Positions 1 to 5,380 are shown, numbered from the stretch's first letter. The stretch: 5,410 nt of DNA from Oscillospiraceae bacterium (GCA_009786775.1 WQRL01000157.1:1-5410); one strand, 5' to 3'. Numbers and translations are program-made. Notes: generated by a model from the letters alone, not told the origin.

Positions 1-1227
1 GCGCTCTTCTTCGGTCTCTTCCTCTTCGGTGTTTATTATCACAGTCCGCGTGGATGCCTCCCACACTATCGGAGCACCTAGTGCCTCTATTACAAATCTC
101 AGAGGAACGAGAGTCCTGCCATCCACAGCAGTTGCAGGAACATCTATGGTGACAGTTTGGCCGTTTACAGTGGGAGCCGTGCTTCCAAGGGGCATTACGA
201 TTACCGCCCCGTCTCTAATTGCGGTTATTGTCCGAGCCTCGTTATTCCATATGACGTTTGCACCGAGTTTTTCAAATATTGCACGCATCGGCACCAGCGT
301 CCTACCCTCGGCAAGCCTTGCAGGCACGTCGAAGTCTATCATTTGACCGTTGAACTGCACAAATACCCTATTGGCATCATCATAACCCCTTGCCGCATCA
401 CGCCTTGCTATTTCGGCAAAGGCGAAATCCATCAGGATCCTCGTGTCTGCAAAACGGCGGTCATTGTTAGGCGAATTCATTACAACCGTAATAATGCGCC
501 TGCCTCCGCGTACAGCGGTGGCTTGCAGGCAGAAGCCGGCGCGGGGCAACGTGCCGGTTTTGAAGCCGTCCAGCCCTGCAACTTGGCGGTTGTGGATGAG
601 CCTATTTGTGTTTGCTTGATTTTGCCCGCCTATAACCATGTTTGTCGCATTGGTGATACGCAGTATGTCTGGATGCCTGTGTATAAACTCATACACCAGC
701 CTTCCCATCGCATAGGCTGTCGCATAGTGATCATGCGCTCCGTGAGAATTTGCAAACCTCACTTCCATGCCGAGCCCGGCGGCAGTTTCATTCATTTTGG
801 CCACAAAAGCCGCCTCAGAGCCGCTGATATGCTCTGCAAGTGCTATGCTCGCCCTGTTTGACGATGGCAGCATCGCCAGATGAATAAGCTCATCTACTGT
901 GTAATATGCCCCTGCCGCAATCAGGCGGGAAGCAGGATTGTTTTCCGACATTCTCGCTGCATTTGCACTAATTCGGATTCTCGTATCCAAACTCAAATTC
1001 CCCGCCGCAATCTCTTCATAGGCTATAAAGGCTGTCATACTCTTGGTCATACTAGCGGGAACACGCAGGCTATGCGCATCGCGCTCGAACAGCACCTCAC
1101 CTGTGTCAAAGTCGATAACAACCGCCGCCTGTGCCGTCACCCCCGCTGGAGCGGCGGCGGCAAATGGAACAAATGTCGCAGTAAGCAACACCACAAGAAT
1201 AAGCGCAGTAAATCTTTTCTTCAGCAT
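1..1227 (-). CDS. D-alanyl-D-alanine carboxypeptidase (peptidase S11) with C-terminal stalk domain, C-terminus cut by window edge
   Basis: Seen: 409 codons are open from ATG 1227 to the window edge. An AGAAGG ribosome site lies 4 bases upstream. Residues 1 to about 26 are a Sec signal peptide (MLKKR, hydrophobic stretch, then Ala-rich). The serine DD-peptidase motifs are S59-M-T-K62 (nucleophile and general base), S122-S-N124 and K223-T-G225, with spacing close to that of E. coli PBP5. Known: S11 enzymes remove the terminal D-Ala from peptidoglycan pentapeptides outside the membrane and so limit cross-linking. Most carry a PBP5_C domain after the catalytic domain. Here residues about 288-400 are instead two stalk half-repeats (copper amine oxidase N-terminal-like, PF07833), each with a GRTLVP(M/L)R block at 308-315 and 366-373. 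The protein then runs into a Glu/Thr-rich low-complexity tail that continues outside the window. The DacF/DacA-type subclass cannot be decided. Transcription is probably from its own promoter. Confidence 0.93.
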   Translation of the reverse strand, partial: MLKKRFTALILVVLLTATFVPFAAAAPAGVTAQAAVVIDFDTGEVLFERDAHSLRVPASMTKSMTAFIAYEEIAAGNLSLDTRIRISANAARMSENNPASRLIAAGAYYTVDELIHLAMLPSSNRASIALAEHISGSEAAFVAKMNETAAGLGMEVRFANSHGAHDHYATAYAMGRLVYEFIHRHPDILRITNATNMVIGGQNQANTNRLIHNRQVAGLDGFKTGTLPRAGFCLQATAVRGGRRIITVVMNSPNNDRRFADTRILMDFAFAEIARRDAARGYDDANRVFVQFNGQMIDFDVPARLAEGRTLVPMRAIFEKLGANVIWNNEARTITAIRDGAVIVMPLGSTAPTVNGQTVTIDVPATAVDGRTLVPLRFVIEALGAPIVWEASTRTVIINTEEEETEEER

Positions 1228-1286
1228 TTTGCCTTCTCACTTTCTGGTTAGTACCGTGTTAATCGGAATATATTTTTGCACCGCAT

Positions 1287-1316
1287 ATTATACCGTACAC
1301 AATATTGTTTTTCCAA
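1287..1316 (-). promoter_or_regulatory. Candidate sigma-A promoter of the DD-carboxypeptidase gene
   Basis: Read on the minus strand, a -35 TTGGAA (1316-1311, 4 of 6) is followed by an 18-base spacer and a perfect -10 TATAAT (1292-1287). The predicted start is near 1280, giving a leader of about 50 bases before the ATG at 1227. It lies downstream of the hairpin ending the neighbouring gene, so the two exported-protein genes can be separate transcription units. The call rests on box match only. Confidence 0.6.
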
Positions 1317-1378
1317 ATTTGTATCACTTAATGACGAACCGCTCCGGCCCGTCACGATATTTGGGCGCAATATTATTA

Positions 1379-1421
1379 GAGCAAGCAAATAGCGAATTTC
1401 GCTTTCGCCATTTGCCTGCTC
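1379..1421 (-). terminator. Stem-loop after the stalk-domain gene, likely terminator
   Basis: Two 18-base arms (1379-1396 and 1404-1421) flank a 7-base loop. Sixteen positions are Watson-Crick pairs. The other two become G.U pairs when transcribed from the minus strand but A.C mismatches from the plus strand, which points to a minus-strand RNA. The hairpin starts 16 bases beyond the TAA stop at 1437. The following bases (TAATAATATT) are AT-rich but not a clean U-run, so termination may be partial, or the stem may mainly protect the 3' end. Confidence 0.6.
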
Positions 1422-1436
1422 CTTCTTGATTAGATT

Positions 1437-2732
1437 TTAGTTTGAATTAATAGTGACCGTCCGAGTTGCGCCATCCCAGTTAACTTCAACACCGAAACTC
1501 TCCGCCACGAATCTCAGAGGGACAAGCGTACGCCCATTTTGCACCATCCCCGGCACATCAATTGTGACGGTCTGACCATTGACCGTCGGCGTTGTGCTAC
1601 CGAGAGGGAGCACTACGGTAGTGCCCTCTTTTGTACCTGTTATGGTTTGTGTGGCATCATCCCAGTTTACCTCTGCCCCCAGAGCTTCAAATATAGCACG
1701 GAGCGGAACCAAGGTTCTGCCGTCTACTGTTTTGGGCGGCACGTCGAAGGAAAGCGGGCTACCACCAATAGTCACGAAGATTGGAAGGGCTGGCGGAGCT
1801 TGAACTCCACCGCTTACTTGAGAAAGTTGCCACCTCAAGATAACTCCCATTTCACGACCTTCGAATCCGAACATCGTAAATGTTCCGTCTGCATTAGAGG
1901 TTATGTTTGATGGTAAACCTCTGTTGGGTCTGTTGGCCAGCTTATAGTCGTATATATAACTTGAGTTCTCAACCTCAAAATTGTCGGGCGGTAAAATACT
2001 AACAACAATTCGGCTTTCTGCCGAAGGTAATGTGCCACTCCAACTGACAAACCCAGGGCTTCTATAACTATGATATATTTCCTGCAAAACACCATCAACA
2101 GTTGCCGTAATCACTGCCCCCGTAACCCTTTGGCCATTGCGGTCTCTAACCTCCCCATCGATGAATACCCACGGCCTTGACTCTGACGGTGGTGTCGCAG
2201 GCGGTTGCGGTTCAGGCAATGCTGCCGAATCTGCGGTTGGGGCAAACCACCAACTCAAACCAAGCCCAGCACCGTCACTGCCCAAACCAATTGTAAATAC
2301 CCCATCTGAAGAAATTTGAGCATTAAAGGGTCCGGAGCCACCGGTTCCTGCGAAATTAGTTCGTGCATTTACAATTTCAAAATCACCTTGTAGCACTATT
2401 CGTACAATCGCCTGACTCTCAGGCGTAGGGAAAGTCACTCTAATGGTGCCAACCGGATCCATCTGATTTGCAGAAGTGATGGCTCTTTGAGCAGCCCTCT
2501 CTCCATCAAAGTACACAAATACCTCTGCATCTATTCGCTGCTGAGTTGCCAGACTGTGAAGGTGAAGTTGAAATTGAACTTCTCTCGAATTTGCGCCGTC
2601 TCTGATTTCACGTTCTATGCGCTCACCTCTTATGACAATTCTTTCAGATGCGTCAGCAGAAAGGCTCCCTATAGACAATACGCTTGATGCGAGAGCTAAA
2701 GCAAGAATAATATTGAGTATACTTTTTTTCAT
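1437..2732 (-). CDS. Exported protein with duplicated beta-rich domain and C-terminal stalk domain
   Basis: Seen: 431 codons. ATG 2732 is preceded by a GAAGGT ribosome site, and the stop is TAA. Residues 1-28 form a Sec signal peptide ending A26-D27-A28. Residues about 68-163 and 207-302 look like divergent copies of one beta-rich domain: each has a (P/S)xES..IV.I.....F.(I/V).N segment and ends in a DG.FT..G.....G..L.W segment (FTIGLGSDGAGLGLSWWF against FTMFGFEGREMGVILRW). A Pro-rich linker (PEPQPPATPP, 173-182) joins them. Residues 316-431 are two stalk half-repeats with GRTLVPLR blocks at 323-330 and 385-392 and NW(D) turns. The stalk family is named for the copper amine oxidase N-terminal domain but occurs in many Firmicutes surface proteins without that enzyme. 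No catalytic motif is visible. A structural or binding role at the wall is an inference. The substrate is unknown, and I do not recognise the beta-domain family. Confidence 0.9.
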   Translation of the reverse strand: MKKSILNIILALALASSVLSIGSLSADASERIVIRGERIEREIRDGANSREVQFQLHLHSLATQQRIDAEVFVYFDGERAAQRAITSANQMDPVGTIRVTFPTPESQAIVRIVLQGDFEIVNARTNFAGTGGSGPFNAQISSDGVFTIGLGSDGAGLGLSWWFAPTADSAALPEPQPPATPPSESRPWVFIDGEVRDRNGQRVTGAVITATVDGVLQEIYHSYRSPGFVSWSGTLPSAESRIVVSILPPDNFEVENSSYIYDYKLANRPNRGLPSNITSNADGTFTMFGFEGREMGVILRWQLSQVSGGVQAPPALPIFVTIGGSPLSFDVPPKTVDGRTLVPLRAIFEALGAEVNWDDATQTITGTKEGTTVVLPLGSTTPTVNGQTVTIDVPGMVQNGRTLVPLRFVAESFGVEVNWDGATRTVTINSN

Positions 2733-2793
2733 TGTGGTCTACCTTCACTTTCGTTTCATTTTTACAGTTCGTGAGCTGTGTTCTTAGTTAACT

Positions 2794-2799
2794 ATTATA
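2794..2799 (-). promoter_or_regulatory. Possible -10 box upstream of the stalk-domain gene
   Basis: A perfect TATAAT reads on the minus strand 62 bases before the ATG at 2732. No good -35 lies at 16-18 bases (the hexamer at 17 is AAAAGT) and there is no extended TG, so the support is weak. The same bases are the end of a 7-codon ORF, so the match may be chance. If it is not a promoter, the gene would depend on read-through from the promoter at 3138-3166. Confidence 0.3.
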
Positions 2800-2829
2800 C
2801 TCTTTTTTGATTGTTCACTTTTCACCTCC
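2795..2829 (-). other. Perfect Shine-Dalgarno site with a 7-codon ORF (possible leader peptide)
   Basis: GGAGGTGA (2829-2822), a full 8-base match to the 16S anti-Shine-Dalgarno, is followed after 3 bases by GTG (2818-2816) and the codons for MNNQKRV, then TAA. This is a better ribosome site than that of either exported-protein gene, yet no long ORF follows it. It could be a leader peptide or ribosome standby site in a long leader of the 1437-2732 gene. It could equally be chance. There is no evidence of translation beyond the site itself. Confidence 0.25.
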
Positions 2830-2866
2830 AAATTTCATGCATGTCCGTCACCAAGACATAAATTTG
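2829..2866 (-). repeat. Hairpin between the RNA terminator and the Shine-Dalgarno site
   Basis: On the minus strand, CAAATTTATGTC pairs with GACAT and, after a 5-base bulge, AAATTTG, giving a 7+5 base-pair stem around a 9-base loop. The last G of the stem is the first G of the GGAGGTGA site, so folding could change access to it. No U-run follows, so it is not a terminator. The function is unknown. Confidence 0.4.
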
Positions 2867-2876
2867 AAGGCCATAA

Positions 2877-3131
2877 TAAAAAGGCGCGCAGGGGGCATAA
2901 TGCCTTGCCTACGCGCCTCAAAAATACATTCTCAGCGTTTGTCCACAGTTAACAAACCAGCACCACAACAAAATCAGCCTTGTAAAAACCCATATAAATG
3001 AGTATACTGATTCAAGTCGTAGTGGCGGATATTTCCGTGTTTGTAGGCGTTTACTTTAAGTGGTTCCCTACATTCGCCGTTTGGTGTTGGTAGCACCTAA
3101 CGGTCGCTGCGGCCTCTTGTTATGGCCTCAT
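2877..3131 (-). ncRNA. Candidate structured non-coding RNA of about 255 nt, family not recognised
   Basis: Seen: the minus strand has a good promoter (3166-3138), a strong terminator (2918-2878) and no ORF between them. The interior is dense in complementary segments: CCGTT-a-GGTG / CACC-a-AACGG with a symmetric A-A step (3103-3077), GTAGG/CCTAC (3071-3043), CGGA/TCCG (3037-3026), AATCAG/CTGATT (3012-2972), GTTTGT/ACAAAC (2957-2937), and a possible closing helix CAGCG/CGCTG (3109-3105 with 2937-2933). The last two share one base and cannot both form fully. Together they suggest a multibranched fold. I find no tRNA or tmRNA signature, no RNase P core and no SRP Alu or GNRA helix. The lack of long 5'-3' pairing argues against ordinary 6S RNA. 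Alternatives are a riboswitch-type leader of the gene at 1437-2732, or a clostridial structured RNA such as raiA, which I cannot confirm from memory. Confidence 0.65.
2878..2918 (-). terminator. Strong intrinsic terminator of the non-coding RNA
   Basis: On the minus strand, an 11-base-pair stem AGGCGCGTAGG / CCTGCGCGCCT (one pair is a G.U) continues through a small internal loop into GGCA/TGCC with a 3-base loop. Five U residues (2882-2878) follow at once. On the plus strand the wobble would be an A.C mismatch and no T-run follows, so the orientation is clear. Confidence 0.85.
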
Positions 3132-3137
3132 TTCCGC

Positions 3138-3166
3138 ATGATATCACAATAATGTTACATATACAA
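3138..3166 (-). promoter_or_regulatory. Sigma-A promoter with extended -10 driving the non-coding RNA
   Basis: On the minus strand, -35 TTGTAT (3166-3161), a 17-base spacer and -10 TATCAT (3143-3138) are preceded by the extended element TG-A. AT-rich DNA (AATTAATC) lies just upstream of the -35 like an UP element. The predicted start is near 3131. The arrangement fits an abundantly transcribed small RNA. Confidence 0.65.
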
Positions 3167-3180
3167 GATTAATTGTGTGA

Positions 3181-3195
3181 AAAATCATTGATTTT
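3181..3195. repeat. 15-bp perfect inverted repeat upstream of the RNA promoter
   Basis: AAAATCA-T-TGATTTT is symmetric about a single base and lies 15 bases upstream of the -35 of the non-coding RNA promoter. Its size and place would suit a regulator binding site, but AT-rich palindromes of this length also occur by chance. Confidence 0.3.
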
Positions 3196-3353
3196 TTGGG
3201 TGTAGCTGATTTTTTGCCGCAATGTAATGTCTAGCTGGAGAGGAAATTGAAGGCAGCAGACCACCATTTGGCTTAAACCGCCGCCTCATAAAGCATGATT
3301 CAATAATGTCCTACCGACTCCACACCCCTTCTCTTGCAACACTTTGCTGCATC

Positions 3354-3422
3354 ATCCGCTAAAATGTGCATGCTTTATCCGCTAAATTGTGCGCGTTTCA
3401 TCCGCTAAAATGTAAATTCCTT
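3354..3422. repeat. Tandem array: three 23-bp units downstream of the ATPase gene
   Basis: Units begin at 3354, 3377 and 3400, an exact 23-bp period. The conserved core is ATCCGCTAAAATGT, with one A-to-T change in unit 2, and units 1 and 2 continue with GC. The last 7-8 bases of each unit vary. The array starts 53 bases past the ATPase stop codon. The same stretch read as protein gives spurious repeated peptides, so it is best seen as DNA or RNA sites. It pairs with the 33-bp array on the other side of the gene. Confidence 0.85.
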
Positions 3423-3441
3423 CTAATCAAGAGCAGCAAAC

Positions 3442-3455
3442 AGGCAACCTTGCCT
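3442..3455 (-). terminator. Short hairpin after the ATPase gene, weak terminator candidate
   Basis: AGGCAA-CC-TTGCCT is a perfect 14-base palindrome 20 bases past the ATPase stop. On the minus strand it is followed by GTTTGCTG rather than a U-run, so it is a poor intrinsic terminator. No better terminator is visible before the 23-bp array, so transcription may run through the array. Confidence 0.3.
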
Positions 3456-3474
3456 AACCATGCGCTGACAGCTA

Positions 3475-4821
3475 CTACAAAAACATTGCCATATATATGG
3501 GCAGGTGGAGTATGCCATCTTTTTCTATTACGTCCTTCGTGTAGAGAATGTAAGAACTTGAGAGCTTTGATGAAAACTTTTTCCTAAACTTATCCAGCGA
3601 CGAATGTGACTTGTAGCTACCTGACTTAATTTCAATTGGGGAGATTTTTCCATTTTCTGTTATTATGAAGTCGATTTCCATGTGGTTCTCACGGTTATTT
3701 TTGTCGTTGCGGGAGTAAAAATAAAGACTGTGCCCGCTTCTACGAAGCATTTGGGCGGCTATATTTTCCATTATCATCCCCTCGTTAATGCTGAGCTTAT
3801 CAAACAAAATTGCTCTATAGATTTCGTTTTTACTATACGGCTTGCCTGTAAAAGCATGTGTTACAAGAAGCCCTGTATCGGCCATATAGCATTTTTGTGT
3901 TGCAAAATCTGCGCTGAGCGCAAGCCCGGCATTGGGGTCGGTGGCATTGAAGCAGGTGTTGACCACCATGGCCTCACTCAACCACACAAATGAATCCTCA
4001 TAGCTCCTAAAGCGAGCCTGCTTTGATATAGATGACAGTTTGTATTTCTTTTCTTTTTTTGAGAGCTGGGCGGGAATTCCGTCAAATATTGCAAAAACTT
4101 TGTCTTCGTAGCCTGCGGCAAATTTAGACACATCGTCGCGGTACAGTTTCAATATACGCTGCTTAACAGCATCAACAGCCCCAAAGTCTTTGCCCTTCAC
4201 ATATTCAATCACCGCTTGCGGCATTCCCCCAACAAGAACATATTGCCGGAAGTCATTCATCACTTTCCTGTGCAGAGCCTGCCCCAGCGGCATTTTTTTA
4301 TCAAAGCATTGCTTTAGGAAAGGAACTGTGACCTCATCACCCATTGCCCACAGAAACTCTTCAAAGTCCAGCGGAAACATTTCCAAATGTTCTTCTTCAG
4401 AAGGGATTATAATATTTTGAACATTCTTCTTTAGCCTTATTAGCGAACCTGTTTCTATAAAGTCATATCTGCCGTCCTCAACAAAATACTTAATTAACTG
4501 CCTAGCACGCGGGAATTGCTGAACTTCGTCAAAAACAATTACAGAGGCTCTCTCGTGCAGAGACACTGAGTAAAAGGCCGACAATTTGGCAAAAAACAAA
4601 TCAAGGTTGGAACTGTCGTTATAAAACATATCCAAAACATCCTGCGGTGCATTGCCAAAGTCAATGATTATGTGGCTCTTGTACTCATTTTCAGCAAACT
4701 GCCGACACAGGAAGCTCTTGCCTACACGCCTTGCGCCTTCAACCAATATAGCGGTAACTCCGGCACTTCTTTTTTTCCACTCAAGCATCTCTAAATATAT
4801 TTTCCTTCTTAATGCACTCAT
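3475..4821 (-). CDS. AAA-family ATPase with DUF4143 and PD-(D/E)xK-like C-terminus
   Basis: Seen: 448 codons. ATG 4821 has an AGAGGA ribosome site 4 bases upstream and a promoter about 45 bases upstream. Walker A is G29-ARRV-G34-K35-S36. Walker B is VIVFD98-E99. A sensor-1-like ETGS sits at 123-126. The family hallmarks EMFPLDFEEFLWA (147-159) and VGGMPQAV (197-204) follow. The C-terminal part has GMIMEN (348-353), then D384 and E397-I-K399 in IEIKSG, the layout of a PD-(D/E)xK nuclease-like core. Length is typical and the gene appears intact. Known: AAA_14/DUF4143 proteins are abundant in anaerobes and archaea, but the cellular function and substrate are not established. Inference: an ATP-driven DNA-associated protein, possibly acting on the repeat arrays that flank it. 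It is transcribed alone; its divergent neighbour starts 560 bases away. Confidence 0.93.
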   Translation of the reverse strand: MSALRRKIYLEMLEWKKRSAGVTAILVEGARRVGKSFLCRQFAENEYKSHIIIDFGNAPQDVLDMFYNDSSNLDLFFAKLSAFYSVSLHERASVIVFDEVQQFPRARQLIKYFVEDGRYDFIETGSLIRLKKNVQNIIIPSEEEHLEMFPLDFEEFLWAMGDEVTVPFLKQCFDKKMPLGQALHRKVMNDFRQYVLVGGMPQAVIEYVKGKDFGAVDAVKQRILKLYRDDVSKFAAGYEDKVFAIFDGIPAQLSKKEKKYKLSSISKQARFRSYEDSFVWLSEAMVVNTCFNATDPNAGLALSADFATQKCYMADTGLLVTHAFTGKPYSKNEIYRAILFDKLSINEGMIMENIAAQMLRRSGHSLYFYSRNDKNNRENHMEIDFIITENGKISPIEIKSGSYKSHSSLDKFRKKFSSKLSSSYILYTKDVIEKDGILHLPIYMAMFL

Positions 4822-4863
4822 AATATCCTCTCAAACACTGCAAACAGGTGTGTTTTATTCTGC

Positions 4864-4892
4864 ATCATAACACACAAATCACGAAAAGACAA
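4864..4892 (-). promoter_or_regulatory. Promoter of the ATPase gene, overlapping repeat unit 1
   Basis: On the minus strand, -35 TTGTCT (4892-4887), a 17-base spacer and -10 TATGAT (4869-4864, 5 of 6) are preceded by the extended element TG-T. The predicted start is near 4857, giving a 5' leader of about 36 bases. The -35 lies inside the conserved core of the first 33-bp unit. Units 2 and 3 have ATGTCT at this place, so unit 1 is the only copy with a TTG start. A protein bound to the array should affect this promoter. Confidence 0.6.
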
Positions 4893-4979
4893 GAATAAAT
4901 TGCCCGCTTTTGCACGAAAAGACATGTATAATTCGGCGATTTTTGCACGAAAAGACATGTATAGATCGGTTATGGCTGT
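4881..4979. repeat. Tandem array: three 33-bp units upstream of the ATPase gene
   Basis: Units begin at 4881, 4914 and 4947, an exact 33-bp period (about three helical turns). The core ACGAAAAGACA is identical in all three. Units 2 and 3 also share TTTTGC before it and TGTATA after it, and unit 1 diverges there (AGAATA). The spacers between cores are not conserved, as expected for protein-binding sites rather than a recent duplication. The array spans the -35 region of the ATPase promoter and the DNA just upstream. Confidence 0.85.
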
Positions 4980-5036
4980 AACAGCGCTACTATAGCCACG
5001 GCAAGCGGGGCTTGACTGCAACATTTGCACAGATCA

Positions 5037-5183
5037 GTCGGACACGGGCAGGTGCTCTGGGGGAAAGTGGGGCGGCCGCAGTCCTGGAACACAAGTTTTG
5101 CAAGGGTTTCAAGTTTCTGCCAGAGTGGACGTGACTGACGTAGGCCGCCCCACTTTTTCACAGAGCACTTGCCCGTGTCCGAC
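5037..5183 (+). repeat. 147-bp foldback element with 41-bp imperfect inverted arms
   Basis: The arms at 5037-5077 and 5143-5183 match at 37 of 41 positions and enclose 65 bases. Three of the four differences are G.U pairs in a plus-strand RNA, and the fourth is G.A. On the minus strand these would be A.C and C.T mismatches. The loop can extend the stem with CAGTC/GACTG and CTGG/CCAG. The arms are GC-rich within AT-richer surroundings. No target-site duplication is obvious at the ends and no U-run follows. It could be a MITE-like non-autonomous element or a long RNA hairpin. There is no ORF for a transposase here. Confidence 0.8.
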
Positions 5184-5290
5184 GGACGGTTTCCGGCGGA
5201 TAATTTCCACCGAATGGTTTTAGATTTGGTCAAACTACAACATTTACATTTCGTTAAAATCTCTAAAAAATTCCTAAATCAACTTTTAAC

Positions 5291-5319
5291 TTCACAACCG
5301 GCTCTATTTCTGATATACT
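5291..5319 (+). promoter_or_regulatory. Strong sigma-A promoter of the divergent gene at 5381
   Basis: TTCACA (5291-5296, 5 of 6), a 17-base spacer ending in TGA (extended -10), then TATACT (5314-5319, 5 of 6). The predicted start is near 5326, with a leader of about 55 bases before the ATG at 5381. The DNA upstream (5220-5290) is AT-rich. It is among the best promoter matches in the window. Confidence 0.7.
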
Positions 5320-5380
5320 GTTTCGTGGATTATCGGCGCAGGAAACATGCTTCTGCGGACAGGATATATGGGGTAGAAAG

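Noticed and set aside
157..1251. Long plus-strand ORFs opposite the carboxypeptidase
   Set aside because: They are shadows of a minus-strand gene with a signal peptide and all S11 active-site motifs. The plus frames have Cys/His-rich atypical composition.
2137..2319. Plus-strand short ORFs inside the stalk-protein gene
   Set aside because: They are antisense to a well-supported exported protein, with no ribosome sites.
2764..2779. ACAGTTC/GAGCTGT inverted repeat in the leader of the stalk-protein gene
   Set aside because: Only 7-base arms with one mismatch and no supporting context. It could be an operator but is not above chance.
2877..3131. M-box (magnesium) riboswitch, suggested by GTTAGGTG
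   Set aside because: The conserved continuation after GTTAGGTG is missing (GCTACC here), the rest of the M-box core is not found, and the gene downstream is not a transporter.
3354..3422. Short array considered as a CRISPR
   Set aside because: Units are 23 bp with about 14-16 conserved bases and only 7-8 variable bases. That is far too short for repeat-spacer architecture, and no cas genes are present.
3366..3587. Plus-strand ORF across the 23-bp array and the end of the ATPase gene
   Set aside because: It is antisense to the ATPase C-terminus, has no promoter or ribosome site, and its early residues are the DNA repeat read as protein.
4927..4932. Perfect TATAAT on the plus strand inside repeat unit 2
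   Set aside because: No -35 at 16-18 bases (CCGCTT region), so it is probably just the repeat's TGTATA end followed by chance AT.
4818..5030. Minus-strand 70-codon ORF with a repeated YMSFRAK peptide that overlaps the ATPase start by ATGA
   Set aside because: The peptide repeat is only the 33-bp DNA array read in frame (33 is a multiple of 3). The ORF starts upstream of the predicted ATPase promoter and has no clear ribosome site. Best treated as non-coding.
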